Below, piece by piece: positions 33,278 through 42,013 of a DNA stretch of 64,000 bases. Position numbers and translations under genes: made by a program. The DNA is from Natronoarchaeum mannanilyticum. Its GTDB lineage: Archaea > Halobacteriota > Halobacteria > Halobacteriales > Natronoarchaeaceae. Numbering within the stretch: the stretch's first letter is position 1; each line of letters starts with the position of its first letter. The notes beneath the pieces were generated by a model that did no database searches, was not told the origin of the DNA, and worked only from the letters and a program-made list of their open reading frames with translations. The stretch is from assembly GCF_039522665.1 (NCBI RefSeq), contig NZ_BAAADV010000001.1:186001-250000 (forward strand), given 5' to 3'.

Positions 33278-35025
33278 CGACCGACGACGCGGTCGCCGGC
33301 GCCCTCGAAGAGATGGCCGACCTGCTGGAGGCCAAGGACGTGGCGTACAAACCGAGAGCCTATCGCAAGGCCGCGGAGAACATCCGAGACCATCCCGCCT
33401 CGGTCGCCGACCTCGCCGCTGAAGATCCCGACCAGCTGGACGACATCGACGGCGTCGGCGACGCCATCGCGGACAAGATCGTCGAGTACGTCGAGACGGG
33501 CACGATCGGCGAGTTGGAGGAACTGCGCGACGAACTCCCCGTCGAGATGGGGGCGCTCACGCGCGTCGAGGGCGTCGGCCCGAAGACGGTGGGGACGCTG
33601 TACCGCGAGCTCGGCGTCCGGACGCTCGCCGACCTCGACCGAGCGGCCCGCGAGGAAAAGATTCAGGAGGTGTCGGGCTTCGGCGCCAAGACCGAACAGA
33701 ACATCCTGGAGAACATCGAGTTCGCGAAGTCCGCCCGCGAGCGCGAGCTGCTGGGCGACGGCCGACCGCTCGCCGACGCCCTGCTGAACCACCTCCGAGC
33801 CCGCGAGACGGTCGAGCGCTGCGAGGTCGCGGGCTCGATCCGGCGCTGGAAAGCCACGGTGGGCGACGTCGACGTGCTCGCCGCGAGCGAAGACGGCGAG
33901 GCCGTCGTCGAGGCCTTCAGCGACTGGGAGCGCGTCGAGGACGTGATCGAGGCCGGCGAGCACAAGGCCAGCGTCCGCGCGGGCGGCGGCGTCCGCGTCG
34001 ACCTGCGCGTCGTCGTCCCCGAGGAGTTCGGCAGCGCGCTCCAGTACTTCACGGGGAGCAAGGACCACAACGTCACCCTGCGAAACTACGCGCTCGACCG
34101 GGACGTCAAGCTCAACGAGTACGGCGCGTTCGACATCTCCGACGTCGAAGATCCCGATAGCGGCCAGCGCGTCGGCGAGCGCATCGGCGGCGAGACCGAG
34201 GAGAGCATGTACGACGCGCTCGGGCTGCCTCAGATGCCGCCGGAGCTCCGCGAGGATCTCGGCGAGATCGAGGCCGCCGCCGAGGGCGACCTGCCCGACC
34301 TCGTGACCCAGAACGAGATCCGGAGCGACCTGCACACCCACAGCGACTGGTCCGACGGCGGCTACGCGATCGAGGAGATGGTCGCCGCGGCCGCCGAGTT
34401 CGGCCACGACTACCTCGCGGTGACCGACCACGCCAGCGGGCCCGGCATCTTCGGCGACACCGGCCTGGACGACGACGAACTGCTGGAGCAGATCGACGTC
34501 GTGCGCGAGGTCGCCGAAGACGCCGAGATCGACGTGCTGACCGGCGTCGAGGCGAACATCGACGCCGAGGGCGACCTCTCGACCGGCGACGACGTGCTCG
34601 ACGAGCTCGACGTCGTGATCGCGTCGCCCCACAGCGCGCTCGACGCCGGTATCGACGAGGCAACCGACCGCCTCGTCAGGGCGGTCGAACACCCGTCGGT
34701 GGACGTGCTGGGTCATCCCCACGGCCGGCTGCTCAACCAGCGCTCGGGACTGGATCTGGACGTGCCGGAACTCGCCGCCGCCGCGGCCGAAGCGGGGACC
34801 GCCCTGGAGATCAACAGCAACCCCGCGCGCCTCGACCTCTGGGGCCGGACGGTCAAAGCGGCGATCGACGAGGGCGCCGCGATCGCCGTCAACACCGACG
34901 CCCACAGCCCCGGCGAGTTCGAGCACGTCCGCTACGGCGTCCACACCGCGCGTCGCGGCTGGGCCGAACAGGACGACGTGCTCAACGCCTGGTCGGTCGA
35001 GGAACTGCGCGAGTTCCTCCACTGA
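33274..35025 (+). CDS. polX: DNA polymerase X family with PHP nuclease domain
   Basis: 583 residues. Residues 1-140 hold helix-hairpin-helix motifs (LDDIDGVGDAIADKI, LTRVEGVGPKTVGTLY, VSGFGAKTEQNI). The palm has GSIRR at about 187 and GDVDVL, with DLRVV as the third carboxylate. From residue about 350 a PHP domain follows: RSDLHTHSDWSDG, VTDHASG, ASPHSAL, GHPHGRL and NTDAHS, giving a full set of metal ligands for 3'-5' exonuclease or AP-endonuclease action. It fills short gaps in base excision repair. The start overlaps the previous stop. Confidence 0.95.
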   Translation: MTTDDAVAGALEEMADLLEAKDVAYKPRAYRKAAENIRDHPASVADLAAEDPDQLDDIDGVGDAIADKIVEYVETGTIGELEELRDELPVEMGALTRVEGVGPKTVGTLYRELGVRTLADLDRAAREEKIQEVSGFGAKTEQNILENIEFAKSARERELLGDGRPLADALLNHLRARETVERCEVAGSIRRWKATVGDVDVLAASEDGEAVVEAFSDWERVEDVIEAGEHKASVRAGGGVRVDLRVVVPEEFGSALQYFTGSKDHNVTLRNYALDRDVKLNEYGAFDISDVEDPDSGQRVGERIGGETEESMYDALGLPQMPPELREDLGEIEAAAEGDLPDLVTQNEIRSDLHTHSDWSDGGYAIEEMVAAAAEFGHDYLAVTDHASGPGIFGDTGLDDDELLEQIDVVREVAEDAEIDVLTGVEANIDAEGDLSTGDDVLDELDVVIASPHSALDAGIDEATDRLVRAVEHPSVDVLGHPHGRLLNQRSGLDLDVPELAAAAAEAGTALEINSNPARLDLWGRTVKAAIDEGAAIAVNTDAHSPGEFEHVRYGVHTARRGWAEQDDVLNAWSVEELREFLH

Positions 35026-35036
35026 GAGCCCGGTCG

Positions 35037-35519
35037 ATGGCTCGCATCCTCCTGGACGCGATGTGCGGCGGCCTGCGCGGGTTTCTCCGGATGTGCGGGC
35101 ACGACGCCGCGTACGCTCTCGATCGCGGTGTCGAGGAGGACAAAGCCGTCCTCACCATTGCAGACGCCGAAGATCGAACGGTCGTTACGCGCGACGAGCG
35201 ACTCGCCGCCCGCGCCGACGACGCCATCCTGCTGACCGAGCGCGAGCCGGTCGACCAACTCGTCGAACTCGCCGCCGCGGGACTCGACCTGACGCTCGAC
35301 GCCGAACCGTCGCGCTGCGGGCGGTGCAACGGTCGACTGGAGCGCGTCGCGGAGGGCGACGCCAACGATGCCGACCGCACCGCCCGCCCCGACTACGTCC
35401 CGGACGATACCGACGACCTGTGGCGCTGTGCGAGCTGCGGACAGTACTTCTGGAAGGGAAGCCACTGGGAGCGCGTCGAGCGGACGCTCGCGGAGGTTCG
35501 AGGGCGTGCGGAAGAATAG
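35037..35519 (+). CDS. Mut7-C RNase domain protein with zinc ribbon
   Basis: 160 residues. RILLDAMCGGLRGFLRMCGHDAAYA is the Mut7-C (PIN-like) start with the first acidic residue, and TVVTRDERLAARA the second acidic motif. A zinc ribbon follows: CGRCNGRLERV (CxxC) and WRCASCGQYFWKGSHWERV (CxxC). The family is predicted to be a metal-dependent RNase. It begins 11 nt after polX and is probably in the same operon. Confidence 0.88.
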   Translation: MARILLDAMCGGLRGFLRMCGHDAAYALDRGVEEDKAVLTIADAEDRTVVTRDERLAARADDAILLTEREPVDQLVELAAAGLDLTLDAEPSRCGRCNGRLERVAEGDANDADRTARPDYVPDDTDDLWRCASCGQYFWKGSHWERVERTLAEVRGRAEE

Positions 35520-35536
35520 CTGCTGTCGAGGCCCGA

Positions 35537-36571
35537 TCAGCTGTTGGGCTCCCACTCCTCGCAGGCGTCCATGTCGTCCATGACGGTGCCGTGGTAGCCG
35601 CAGTAGGGCTGCATCCCCTCGCTCGATCGCTCGTACCGGAAGTGCTCGCAGTTGCCGCAGTACCGATCCGCCAGATCGCGGTTCTGGTTCGTGCCGTCGG
35701 CGTCGGACTGCTCGTCGAGCGGGAACGAGACGTCCGCGCTCGTCGCGCCGCCGTCGCTCGCCGTCCCGCCGCGGGTCGCGCCGTACGCGCCCCTGCCGTC
35801 GCGGCGGCCGTTCGATCCGGTCCCGGTCGTGTCGCCCGCGGTCGATCCGGACCGGTTCGACGCGCCCCCCGCCGTCGATCGGTCCGCGCTCGATCGCCCG
35901 CTCGAACGTCCCGACTGGCCGGTCGATCGCCCGCGGCCGCCACTGTCGGAACGGGCGCTCCCCGGCCGATTCGTCTGGGTCTCGACGTCGCCGTCCGGCG
36001 TCCCGCCGAGCATGCCGACGCCGCCGAGGCCGCCGTCCTGAACTTCGGAGCGGTCGACTTCGACGACTCTGGTTTCGCCCTCCTCGGTGGTGTACTGCAC
36101 CGAGACGGTTCCGCCGGGGGAGTTTCGCTCCTTGAAGTTGGCGATGCCGACGAACAGGCAGCCCAGCGTCGAGATCACGCCCAGGAAGTAGACGCCGATC
36201 ACGACGAGCGTCAGGTTCTGGCCGTAGCCGTCCCAGTGGGCGGGGTAGGCGTACCAGAACAGCGCGACGCCCAGTAGCGTGACGCTGGATCCGATGACGG
36301 CGGCCGCGCGAAGCCGCGCGCTGGCCGGCAGGACGGTCGAGACGCCGACGAAGATGGCGGGGACGCCCAGGCCCGCCAGCAGGCCGGCGTAGCGGTACGG
36401 TGCGAACTGGCCGTCGATGCCCACGAGCGAAGCGAGGCCGGTCGTCGCGACGAGCATCCCCACGACGGTCACCACCGCGCCCGCGAGGAACAGGCCCGTG
36501 CCGAGGTAGAGCCGCCGGACGTTCCGGACCTCCCCGACGTGGCCCTCGTAAACGTCAGCGAGGCTGGTCAT
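35537..36571 (-). CDS. Membrane protein with disordered linker and C-terminal Cys motif (DUF7139-like)
   Basis: 344 residues. Four hydrophobic helices (residues about 22-48, 60-80, 88-108, 118-145), then an approximately 140-residue Ser/Gly/Arg/Thr-rich linker, and a conserved tail RYCGNCEHFRYERSSEGMQPYCGYHGTVMDDMDACEEW with four Cys and two His that can bind zinc or an Fe-S cluster. The tail recalls high-potential iron protein-like or zinc finger folds. Function unknown; family appears restricted to haloarchaea as far as I know. Confidence 0.75.
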   Translation of the reverse strand: MTSLADVYEGHVGEVRNVRRLYLGTGLFLAGAVVTVVGMLVATTGLASLVGIDGQFAPYRYAGLLAGLGVPAIFVGVSTVLPASARLRAAAVIGSSVTLLGVALFWYAYPAHWDGYGQNLTLVVIGVYFLGVISTLGCLFVGIANFKERNSPGGTVSVQYTTEEGETRVVEVDRSEVQDGGLGGVGMLGGTPDGDVETQTNRPGSARSDSGGRGRSTGQSGRSSGRSSADRSTAGGASNRSGSTAGDTTGTGSNGRRDGRGAYGATRGGTASDGGATSADVSFPLDEQSDADGTNQNRDLADRYCGNCEHFRYERSSEGMQPYCGYHGTVMDDMDACEEWEPNS

Positions 36572-36593
36572 GCTCGACGCATTGTTGCTCCGG

Positions 36594-36604
36594 GTACATA
36601 ACAC
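36594..36604 (-). promoter_or_regulatory. TATA box of the membrane protein gene at 36571
   Basis: Minus strand GTGTTATGTAC, centre about 29 nt from the ATG; leaderless transcript predicted and the internal ATG supported as start. Confidence 0.55.
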
Positions 36605-36771
36605 TACGTCAGACGCTCACTCGCCCGCGGCGCCGTCGCGTATTGGCCGAGGGCGTCGATCCTGAAACAAAACCGGCGCGAGCGGTCGAATCGCCCCCTC
36701 GGGCGGCCGAACGCCGATCCGGCGAGCCGAGAATCGTACCCGCTCGGCGCCGTCGCCGAGGTGGAGAAACG

Positions 36772-36783
36772 AAAAGCATAATC
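36772..36783 (+). promoter_or_regulatory. TATA-like box of the DUF5789 gene
   Basis: AAAAGCATAATC, centre 29 nt before the ATG at 36807. Confidence 0.5.
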
Positions 36784-36806
36784 GCCGCCCCGACGAAGCC
36801 GACCAC

Positions 36807-37097
36807 ATGTCAGACGACGCCGAGGAGGACGAGGAGGAGTCGCCCGCCGTCGAACTCGGCGAGCGCACGCCGGTCGAGGGCGCGCCGCTCGCGCGGGTCG
36901 CCTCCCGACTCGAGTGGCCGATCCAGAAGAGCGAGGTCGTCCGCAAGGAGGGCGACGTCGCGATCCGGACCCCCGACGGCCCGCAAGAACTGAGCGACGT
37001 GCTCGACGACGTGGAGACGACGTACTTCTCGCGGCGACAGGAGTTCGTCGACGACGTCGAGGGCGTCGTCGGCACCGGCCCCGTCCAGACGAGCTGA
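36807..37097 (+). CDS. DUF5789 family small acidic protein
   Basis: 96 residues. An acidic start (SDDAEEDEEE) is followed by LGERTPVEGAPLARVASRLEWPIQKSEVVRKEGDVAIRTPDGPQELSDVLDDVE, TYFSRRQEFVDDV. The pattern fits a haloarchaeal family without known function that folds as a small alpha/beta unit. It lies 12 nt before the CPBP gene in the same direction, so both probably form one operon. Confidence 0.72.
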   Translation: MSDDAEEDEEESPAVELGERTPVEGAPLARVASRLEWPIQKSEVVRKEGDVAIRTPDGPQELSDVLDDVETTYFSRRQEFVDDVEGVVGTGPVQTS

Positions 37098-37109
37098 GAC
37101 TCACCGTTC

Positions 37110-37793
37110 GTGACGAGTTTCACCCGAACCGCTCGCAGCCGCGTCGAAGCGCTCACCTGGGTCCAGCGGGCGTTCCTCGGAGCGGCGCTGATCCTCTTTG
37201 CCTACGTGCGTTGGCAGACCGACACGCTCGACGAGCGGGTCGTCCACGACGTCCTCCTGTACATCGTCGGCCCGCTCGCGCTGGGCCTGACTCACGGTCG
37301 GCGTATCGGCTGGACGGTGGATCGGACGGCGGTCCGCAACACCGTCCTGCTCGCGCTGTTCGTGCTCCCCTTCTACGTCGTCGGCTCGTCGCTCCCCTCG
37401 ATCCGGACGTTCTACCCGCTCTGGGAGACGACGCTGGCGCCCGGCGACTTTCTCCCCCACGCGATCAAGTTGTTCCTGCTCGCGCTGGCGACCGAGACGT
37501 ACTTCCGGGGGCTGCTCTGCGTCGGCGTCCGCGATCTGGGCCCGAAGGCGGTGTTCGTCAGCCCCGTCGTCTACGCGCTGTTGCACTCGGGGAAGCCGCC
37601 GATCGAGCTGGCGCTGTCGGGGCCGACCGACGTGCTGTTCGGCGCCGTCGACTACGCCAGCGACTCGATCCTGCCCTCCGTCGTCGCCCACGGCTGCGGG
37701 CTGGTGCTGCTCGACTACCTCGTGCTTCGTCCGCCCGTGTTCCCGCCCGAGGCCGTGTTGCGCTGGCTGCGGTGGGTGCCGGTGCCGCTCTGA
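37110..37793 (+). CDS. CPBP-family (CAAX protease-like) membrane protein
   Basis: 227 residues from GTG, seven to eight helices. The glutamate motif reads ATETYFRGLLCVGVRD, which has Glu-Thr instead of the usual Glu-Glu before the xxxR; the second motif is YALLHSG and the third VVAHGCGLVLLD. Hydrolytic competence is therefore uncertain. The family includes intramembrane glutamic proteases (Abi, Rce1-like). The start follows the DUF5789 stop by 12 nt. Confidence 0.75.
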   Translation: MTSFTRTARSRVEALTWVQRAFLGAALILFAYVRWQTDTLDERVVHDVLLYIVGPLALGLTHGRRIGWTVDRTAVRNTVLLALFVLPFYVVGSSLPSIRTFYPLWETTLAPGDFLPHAIKLFLLALATETYFRGLLCVGVRDLGPKAVFVSPVVYALLHSGKPPIELALSGPTDVLFGAVDYASDSILPSVVAHGCGLVLLDYLVLRPPVFPPEAVLRWLRWVPVPL

Positions 37794-37820
37794 GAACGCA
37801 TTCAAAAACGGTCGAGCCGC

Positions 37821-38189
37821 CTACTCCGGCTCGAACTGCCCCTGCTTCAGCCCGCGGCGCACCGGTTCGTGCTCGGCGTCGGTCGGCGGCGGCGCCGTCA
37901 CGAGCGTCGCCTCCAGTCCCGCGTCGCCGGCTTTGATCCCCCGGTCCTCGTCGGCCGGCACGACGACGACGTCGCCCTGCTCGACCGAACGGTCCTCGTC
38001 GCCGTCGCGGACGATCCCCGAGCCCTCGACGATCGTGACGACCAGGTCGCTGCTCGGCGCGTGGACCGGGATGAACTGCTCGGGCCGGAAGAACCCGAGG
38101 ACGACCTTCACCCGGTCGTTCCTGTAGACTGGTTGCGCTGAAAAGCCCTCCTCGAACTCTCGCTCGGCGTCGAAGTCGGTCGCGACCAT
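37821..38189 (-). CDS. Cupin domain protein
   Basis: 122 residues forming one small beta-barrel: VVLGFFRPEQFIPVHAPSSDLVVTIVEGSGIV (motif 1 with His) and VEQGDVVVVPADEDRGIKA (motif 2). The metal-ligand set is incomplete (only one His in motif 1 and none in motif 2), so it may bind a small ligand rather than be an enzyme. Its start at 38189 follows from the conserved MVATDFDAEREFEEGF. Function unknown. Confidence 0.8.
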   Translation of the reverse strand: MVATDFDAEREFEEGFSAQPVYRNDRVKVVLGFFRPEQFIPVHAPSSDLVVTIVEGSGIVRDGDEDRSVEQGDVVVVPADEDRGIKAGDAGLEATLVTAPPPTDAEHEPVRRGLKQGQFEPE

Positions 38190-38338
38190 ACCCGACACTC
38201 GGGGCCTGCCGTCGGTAGGGGTTCGGGGGAAGATGTTCGGCAGCCCTCGGGTTGGCAAAGCGGCGCCGTCACAGCGGCGTCCCGACGCCGCAACGGGGGG
38301 CGCCGCCGCTGGAACCGAAGGTCGCCGACGGACGCCGA

Positions 38339-38998
38339 TCACCGCCGTTGGCGCATCGGCGCCGGCGCCTCCTCGCCGGCGCCCGCGAACTCCTTGACGA
38401 TCTTCTCCTCGGCGCGGTGGAGCGTCTCGCTGATCGTCGAGGGCGCCATGTCCAGCTGCTCCGCGAGCTCGGTCAGCGTACACTCTCGGGGCGTGTCGTA
38501 GTAGCCCCGCTCGATCGCCTCGTCGACCAGCTCGGACTGGGTGTCGGTCAGCAGCTGGCGCAGGTCGACGTTCTGCTGGACGTGGTGGACCTCGAAGGGG
38601 ATGCCCAGCTCTTCAAATAGCGTCGCGAGCTCCGAGAGCCGCTCGTGGGGCGCCGTGATCTCCCAGTCGAGTTCGCCGTTCGAGATCGTGAAGGGGAGCT
38701 GGATCGGGATGCCGGTGCGCTGGATCGGCACGAGCAGGAGCGGCTCCGTGGTGCGGAACTGCACCAGGGCGCGCCCGTCGTGAACCTCGAACACCTCGAC
38801 GGCGGTGACCGACGCCTCGGCGCGCATCGCCTCGACGATCGACTCGGCGTCGGGGTGCAGGATCTCGACGTGGCCGACGCCGACGTCGTCGTCCGGTAGC
38901 GCCGCCAGTACGCGGATCTCCGCCTCGGGGTTGGCCCGCGAGAGGTCGCCGATCCAGACCCCCTCGGGCAGTGTGATGGTAAAGGCCGCCGTCGCCAT
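38339..38998 (-). CDS. Bacterio-opsin activator-type HTH regulator
   Basis: 219 residues. The first 150 residues form the N-terminal domain common to haloarchaeal Bat-like regulators; residues about 155-210 (TDTQSELVDEAIERGYYDTPRECTLTELAEQLDMAPSTISETLHRAEEKIVKEF) are the HTH_10 helix-turn-helix. No GAF or PAS sensor domain is present, so it belongs to the short members of the family. Probably regulates transcription; targets unknown. Confidence 0.87.
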   Translation of the reverse strand: MATAAFTITLPEGVWIGDLSRANPEAEIRVLAALPDDDVGVGHVEILHPDAESIVEAMRAEASVTAVEVFEVHDGRALVQFRTTEPLLLVPIQRTGIPIQLPFTISNGELDWEITAPHERLSELATLFEELGIPFEVHHVQQNVDLRQLLTDTQSELVDEAIERGYYDTPRECTLTELAEQLDMAPSTISETLHRAEEKIVKEFAGAGEEAPAPMRQRR

Positions 38999-39095
38999 TG
39001 GTATCGCACCTAGTCGGCGACACAATGCGTAGCCTCGGCCGAACGTGTTCGGTCGGGATGCGGGGGTCGACGTCCGTCGCCGGGGGCTGCCGGCG

Positions 39096-39329
39096 TCAGC
39101 CGCCCCGGGCTCGCCGCCCCAGATTGCGAAGCCGCAGCGGCAGGTTCGACAGCGCCGTCGCGACGCGCTCGTGTGGCGCCTCGGGGACGCGTTCGAGCGA
39201 CCAGCCGAAGTCCTCGCAGTCGTGATCCGCCCGCAGGTGGTCGGCCACCGCCGAGACGGAGTCGCGCTCGTACCCGCAGCGCGCGCAGCGGAATCTCACG
39301 CTCGACCGTCGGCGCCGCTTCCGCGTCAC
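39096..39329 (-). CDS. Small zinc-finger protein (C2H2-like)
   Basis: 77 residues. RFRCARCGYERDSVSAVADHLRADHDC gives a CxxC...HxxxxH finger; the rest is basic, with KRRRRSS at the start and RLRNLGRRARGG at the end, unusual for a halophile and suited to nucleic-acid binding. No TATA box is obvious. Supported mainly by the intact finger. Confidence 0.55.
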   Translation of the reverse strand: MTRKRRRRSSVRFRCARCGYERDSVSAVADHLRADHDCEDFGWSLERVPEAPHERVATALSNLPLRLRNLGRRARGG

Positions 39330-39433
39330 TCTGATCCCGAATATGTCCGGGCGTCGAGGACGGACGCGTCGCCGGACGCTACGCGAACATGTTGGGGGAC
39401 AGCGCTACCCGGCGAGCGAACTCACTTTCGGGT

Positions 39434-40048
39434 ATGGCGGGCTTCCCATCGCCGTTCGGCGGCGGCGACGACGACGCGCTGTTCGACGGGTACGACGAGT
39501 TCGTCCCGGAGCACGTCCCGGATCCGGGGCCGTTTATCGAAGAACAGGACGTCCTGACGGACGAGGACCATCTCGCGTTCCACGAGATCACCCGGGAGTT
39601 GTTCGAGGAGCGCACGGTGTACGACATGACGTTCAACTACAACCTCGCCCGGCTGAACCTCGACACTCGACACACCACGGCGGGCTACCGCTACGCCGAG
39701 GAGACGGCGCCCGACGCCGACGTTCTCGAGGCGGGCGACCGGTCGGTGCTCCGCGCGGAGTTCACGCCGACGACGCCCTTTTGCCCGCAGACGCACACGC
39801 TGACGATCGGCTCGTTCCGGGCCTGGAACGGCCTCGCCGAGCGCCACGACTACGATCTGGTGCGGGTGCGCGCCGCGCCGATGCACCACCAGAGCGTGGC
39901 GATCAACGAACAACTGGAGAATCTCGAAGCGGAGTTCATCGAGACGGGCGAGGTGCCGGAGGGCGACGGAACTGACGGCCTCGGCGCGATGCCCGAGGAC
40001 GATTCGATCGACGATGACGCCGTTCCGGGGCCGAGCGCGCCGTTCTGA
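39434..40048 (+). CDS. Conserved hypothetical protein
   Basis: 204 residues from the ATG at 39434. Acidic Gly/Pro-rich N terminus (MAGFPSPFGGGDDDALFDGYDEF), then a folded core: FEERTVYDMTFNYNLARLNLDTRHTTAGYRY, and PTTPFCPQTHTLTIGSFRAWNGLAERHDYDLVRVRAAPMHHQSVAINEQL. The PTTPFCPQTHTL segment with Cys and His resembles the Cys motif of MIP18/DUF59-type proteins, but this is a weak likeness. Function unknown. Confidence 0.7.
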   Translation: MAGFPSPFGGGDDDALFDGYDEFVPEHVPDPGPFIEEQDVLTDEDHLAFHEITRELFEERTVYDMTFNYNLARLNLDTRHTTAGYRYAEETAPDADVLEAGDRSVLRAEFTPTTPFCPQTHTLTIGSFRAWNGLAERHDYDLVRVRAAPMHHQSVAINEQLENLEAEFIETGEVPEGDGTDGLGAMPEDDSIDDDAVPGPSAPF

Positions 40049-40090
40049 ACGCTGCCCCTCACCGGTTGCACTCTCGCGTCTCCTCGATAG

Positions 40091-40402
40091 TCAGTGGATT
40101 CTGCCTGAAACGCCGTTCCGCCGATCACGCCACACCGACAGGAGCGCCAACCCAAAGAACGTCATAAATCCGCCGAGCAGCAGAACCGCGGCCGTGAGTC
40201 CGACGAGACGGGGAATCGGAACGAGTGAGCCCGCGTATACACCGATTGTCAGCTGAAATGCGAACCAGCAGAGAAAGCTTGCGAGAAAATAGTACCAGCT
40301 CCGGTGTGGATTGGCGTAGGCCCTGATCAGCAACAGCGAGATGACGCCGAGCACCGGTACTGCGAGATTCACGAGGGTCGTTTCTCCACCGATCCAATCC
40401 AT
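40091..40402 (-). CDS. Small membrane protein (three helices)
   Basis: 103 residues with helices LVNLAVPVLGVISLLLIRAY, YYFLASFLCWFAFQLTIGVYAG and LVGLTAAVLLLGGFMTFFGLALLSV, then WRDRRNGVSGRIH. Not recognised. It begins 27 nt after the stop of the oxidase-like gene and could be co-transcribed with it. Confidence 0.65.
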   Translation of the reverse strand: MDWIGGETTLVNLAVPVLGVISLLLIRAYANPHRSWYYFLASFLCWFAFQLTIGVYAGSLVPIPRLVGLTAAVLLLGGFMTFFGLALLSVWRDRRNGVSGRIH

Positions 40403-40429
40403 CGTCCTGCCAATTCAGGAACGAATCTC

Positions 40430-41830
40430 TTATCGGTTGTGCTCGGACGCGGCGGCAGCTTCGGCGTCCGCCTCACCGCCATTGGTCCCGACGCCGAACA
40501 GCAGCCCGCGGAACGTGTGCGGGCCGTGCTCGTACAGGACCAGCACGACGTTCACGACAAACACGCTGGCGCCCAGCGTCGCGAGGACGCCGCCGACCGG
40601 CACCAGCCAGTCGGGCGCCGCCAGCGCCGCGGCGCCGAGCGCGCCGCCCGCGAGCCACTCGGAGACCGAGATCGCCGCGAAGCCGACAAACAGCAGCGCG
40701 AAGTCGGCCGCCGCGAGCCGGTCGTCGTACAGATCGTCGATCATCGGCACGTCCTCGAACCCAAGCAGGTCGCTGTACCGGTGGACCCAGACGATAAAGG
40801 GGACGACGTGGTACACCGTCCCGAGCACGACGAAGCCGACGACGCCGAACGCCAGCAGGTGAGCGGCGCCGGGCGCGCCGAAGCGCACCGCGGGATCGAG
40901 CGGCGTCCGGAGCCACGCCGGCAGCGTCGCGAGCGCCCACAGCGCCATCGCCGGCGCGGCGACGGCGTACCGCGAGAGCATCGGCGTCCACTCGACGCGC
41001 GTCTCGTAGAGCCGCTGCGCGAGGATGCCGGCGACGCCCAGCAGACTTAGGGCGACGAGCGCGCCGCCGAGACGAGCCAGCGGTGCTGACGCGAGCAGCC
41101 GGCCGGCCGCGAGTGTCAGGACGCCGAAGGGGTAGGCGACCTCCTCGAACCGCCGAATTTTGAGGTCGACGCCGCGGAGCTCGGTCTGGGTGAACATCGT
41201 CGCGAGCTGGTAGAGCGCGCCGATCACGGTCGTCAGGACGGCGCCGAACACCGCTAGCGTGGCGTGGGCCGCGACGACGCCGCCCCGGTCGATCCCGCGC
41301 TCGAACAGGAAGGGATTCGCGAAATCCAGCGCGAGGACGAATCCGAGCAGCGTGAGTAGGACGAAGAATCCGAGGGCGGCCGCGAAGTGGCGCTCGGTGA
41401 CGTCGTAGTCCTCGACCGCCGCGAGCGTCCGGCCGACGTTGTACGCGAACGTCCAGAACCCCAGCAGCATCAGCCCGCCGAACCAGGGAAGCAGAGCGGG
41501 ACGCCACTGCAGGAGGCCGACGACGAATCCGACGAGGCCGACGACGACCAGCCAGAGCTGGGCGACCGCGAGGCGCCGGGAGTGCAGCTCGACGCCGGAC
41601 CAGACCGGCACGAACTGGGTCATCGCGCCCATGATCGTCACGCAGACCCAGCCCGCCAGCAGCAGGTGGACGTGGGCGAGCGACGCCATTCCGGGGACGT
41701 TTCCGCGCGCAGCGCCGACGCCCAGCGCCGTCCCCGCCAGCAGAAAGGCCAGCGCGACGACGAAGTGGCGCAGCGGCACGGTCATCGGGGGCTGCCGGTC
41801 GGTGTCTACGTTCCCGGGGACGGCGCTCAT
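40430..41830 (-). CDS. Heme-copper oxidase subunit I-like / NnrS-like membrane protein
   Basis: 466 residues, about 12 helices. His residues sit in HVHLLLAGWVCVTIMGAMTQFVPVWSG, VAAHATLAVFGAVLTTVIGALYQLATMF and HLLAFGVVGFVVLGTVYHVVPFIVWVHRYSD, positions that recall the heme ligands of cbb3/NorB-type subunits. The full set for a copper centre is not visible, so it may bind heme only. Start uncertain: ATG at 41830 is chosen, with ATG at 41875 and 41929 as alternatives. No other oxidase subunit is next to it. Confidence 0.65.
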   Translation of the reverse strand: MSAVPGNVDTDRQPPMTVPLRHFVVALAFLLAGTALGVGAARGNVPGMASLAHVHLLLAGWVCVTIMGAMTQFVPVWSGVELHSRRLAVAQLWLVVVGLVGFVVGLLQWRPALLPWFGGLMLLGFWTFAYNVGRTLAAVEDYDVTERHFAAALGFFVLLTLLGFVLALDFANPFLFERGIDRGGVVAAHATLAVFGAVLTTVIGALYQLATMFTQTELRGVDLKIRRFEEVAYPFGVLTLAAGRLLASAPLARLGGALVALSLLGVAGILAQRLYETRVEWTPMLSRYAVAAPAMALWALATLPAWLRTPLDPAVRFGAPGAAHLLAFGVVGFVVLGTVYHVVPFIVWVHRYSDLLGFEDVPMIDDLYDDRLAAADFALLFVGFAAISVSEWLAGGALGAAALAAPDWLVPVGGVLATLGASVFVVNVVLVLYEHGPHTFRGLLFGVGTNGGEADAEAAAASEHNR

Positions 41831-42013
41831 GCCCGCCTCTAGCGTCCGGATTTCCGTCCGGGTGGCCCCGAACATATTCGGCGCAGCTCGTCCGGTCGTC
41901 AACATCGTCGCGGTGCCCGTCTTCGGCATCGAGACGCCGACGCGGAGCCGACTGCGATCCTCGCGTCGGCGTCACCGCGCATCCTTTTGACGGTTGCCGA
42001 CCAACCAGCAGTC

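Noticed and set aside
32734-35025. Long start for PolX at 32734
   Set aside because: The first 180 codons are the out-of-frame version of the DUF5788 gene; the ATG at 33274 overlaps that gene's stop and starts the polymerase homology.
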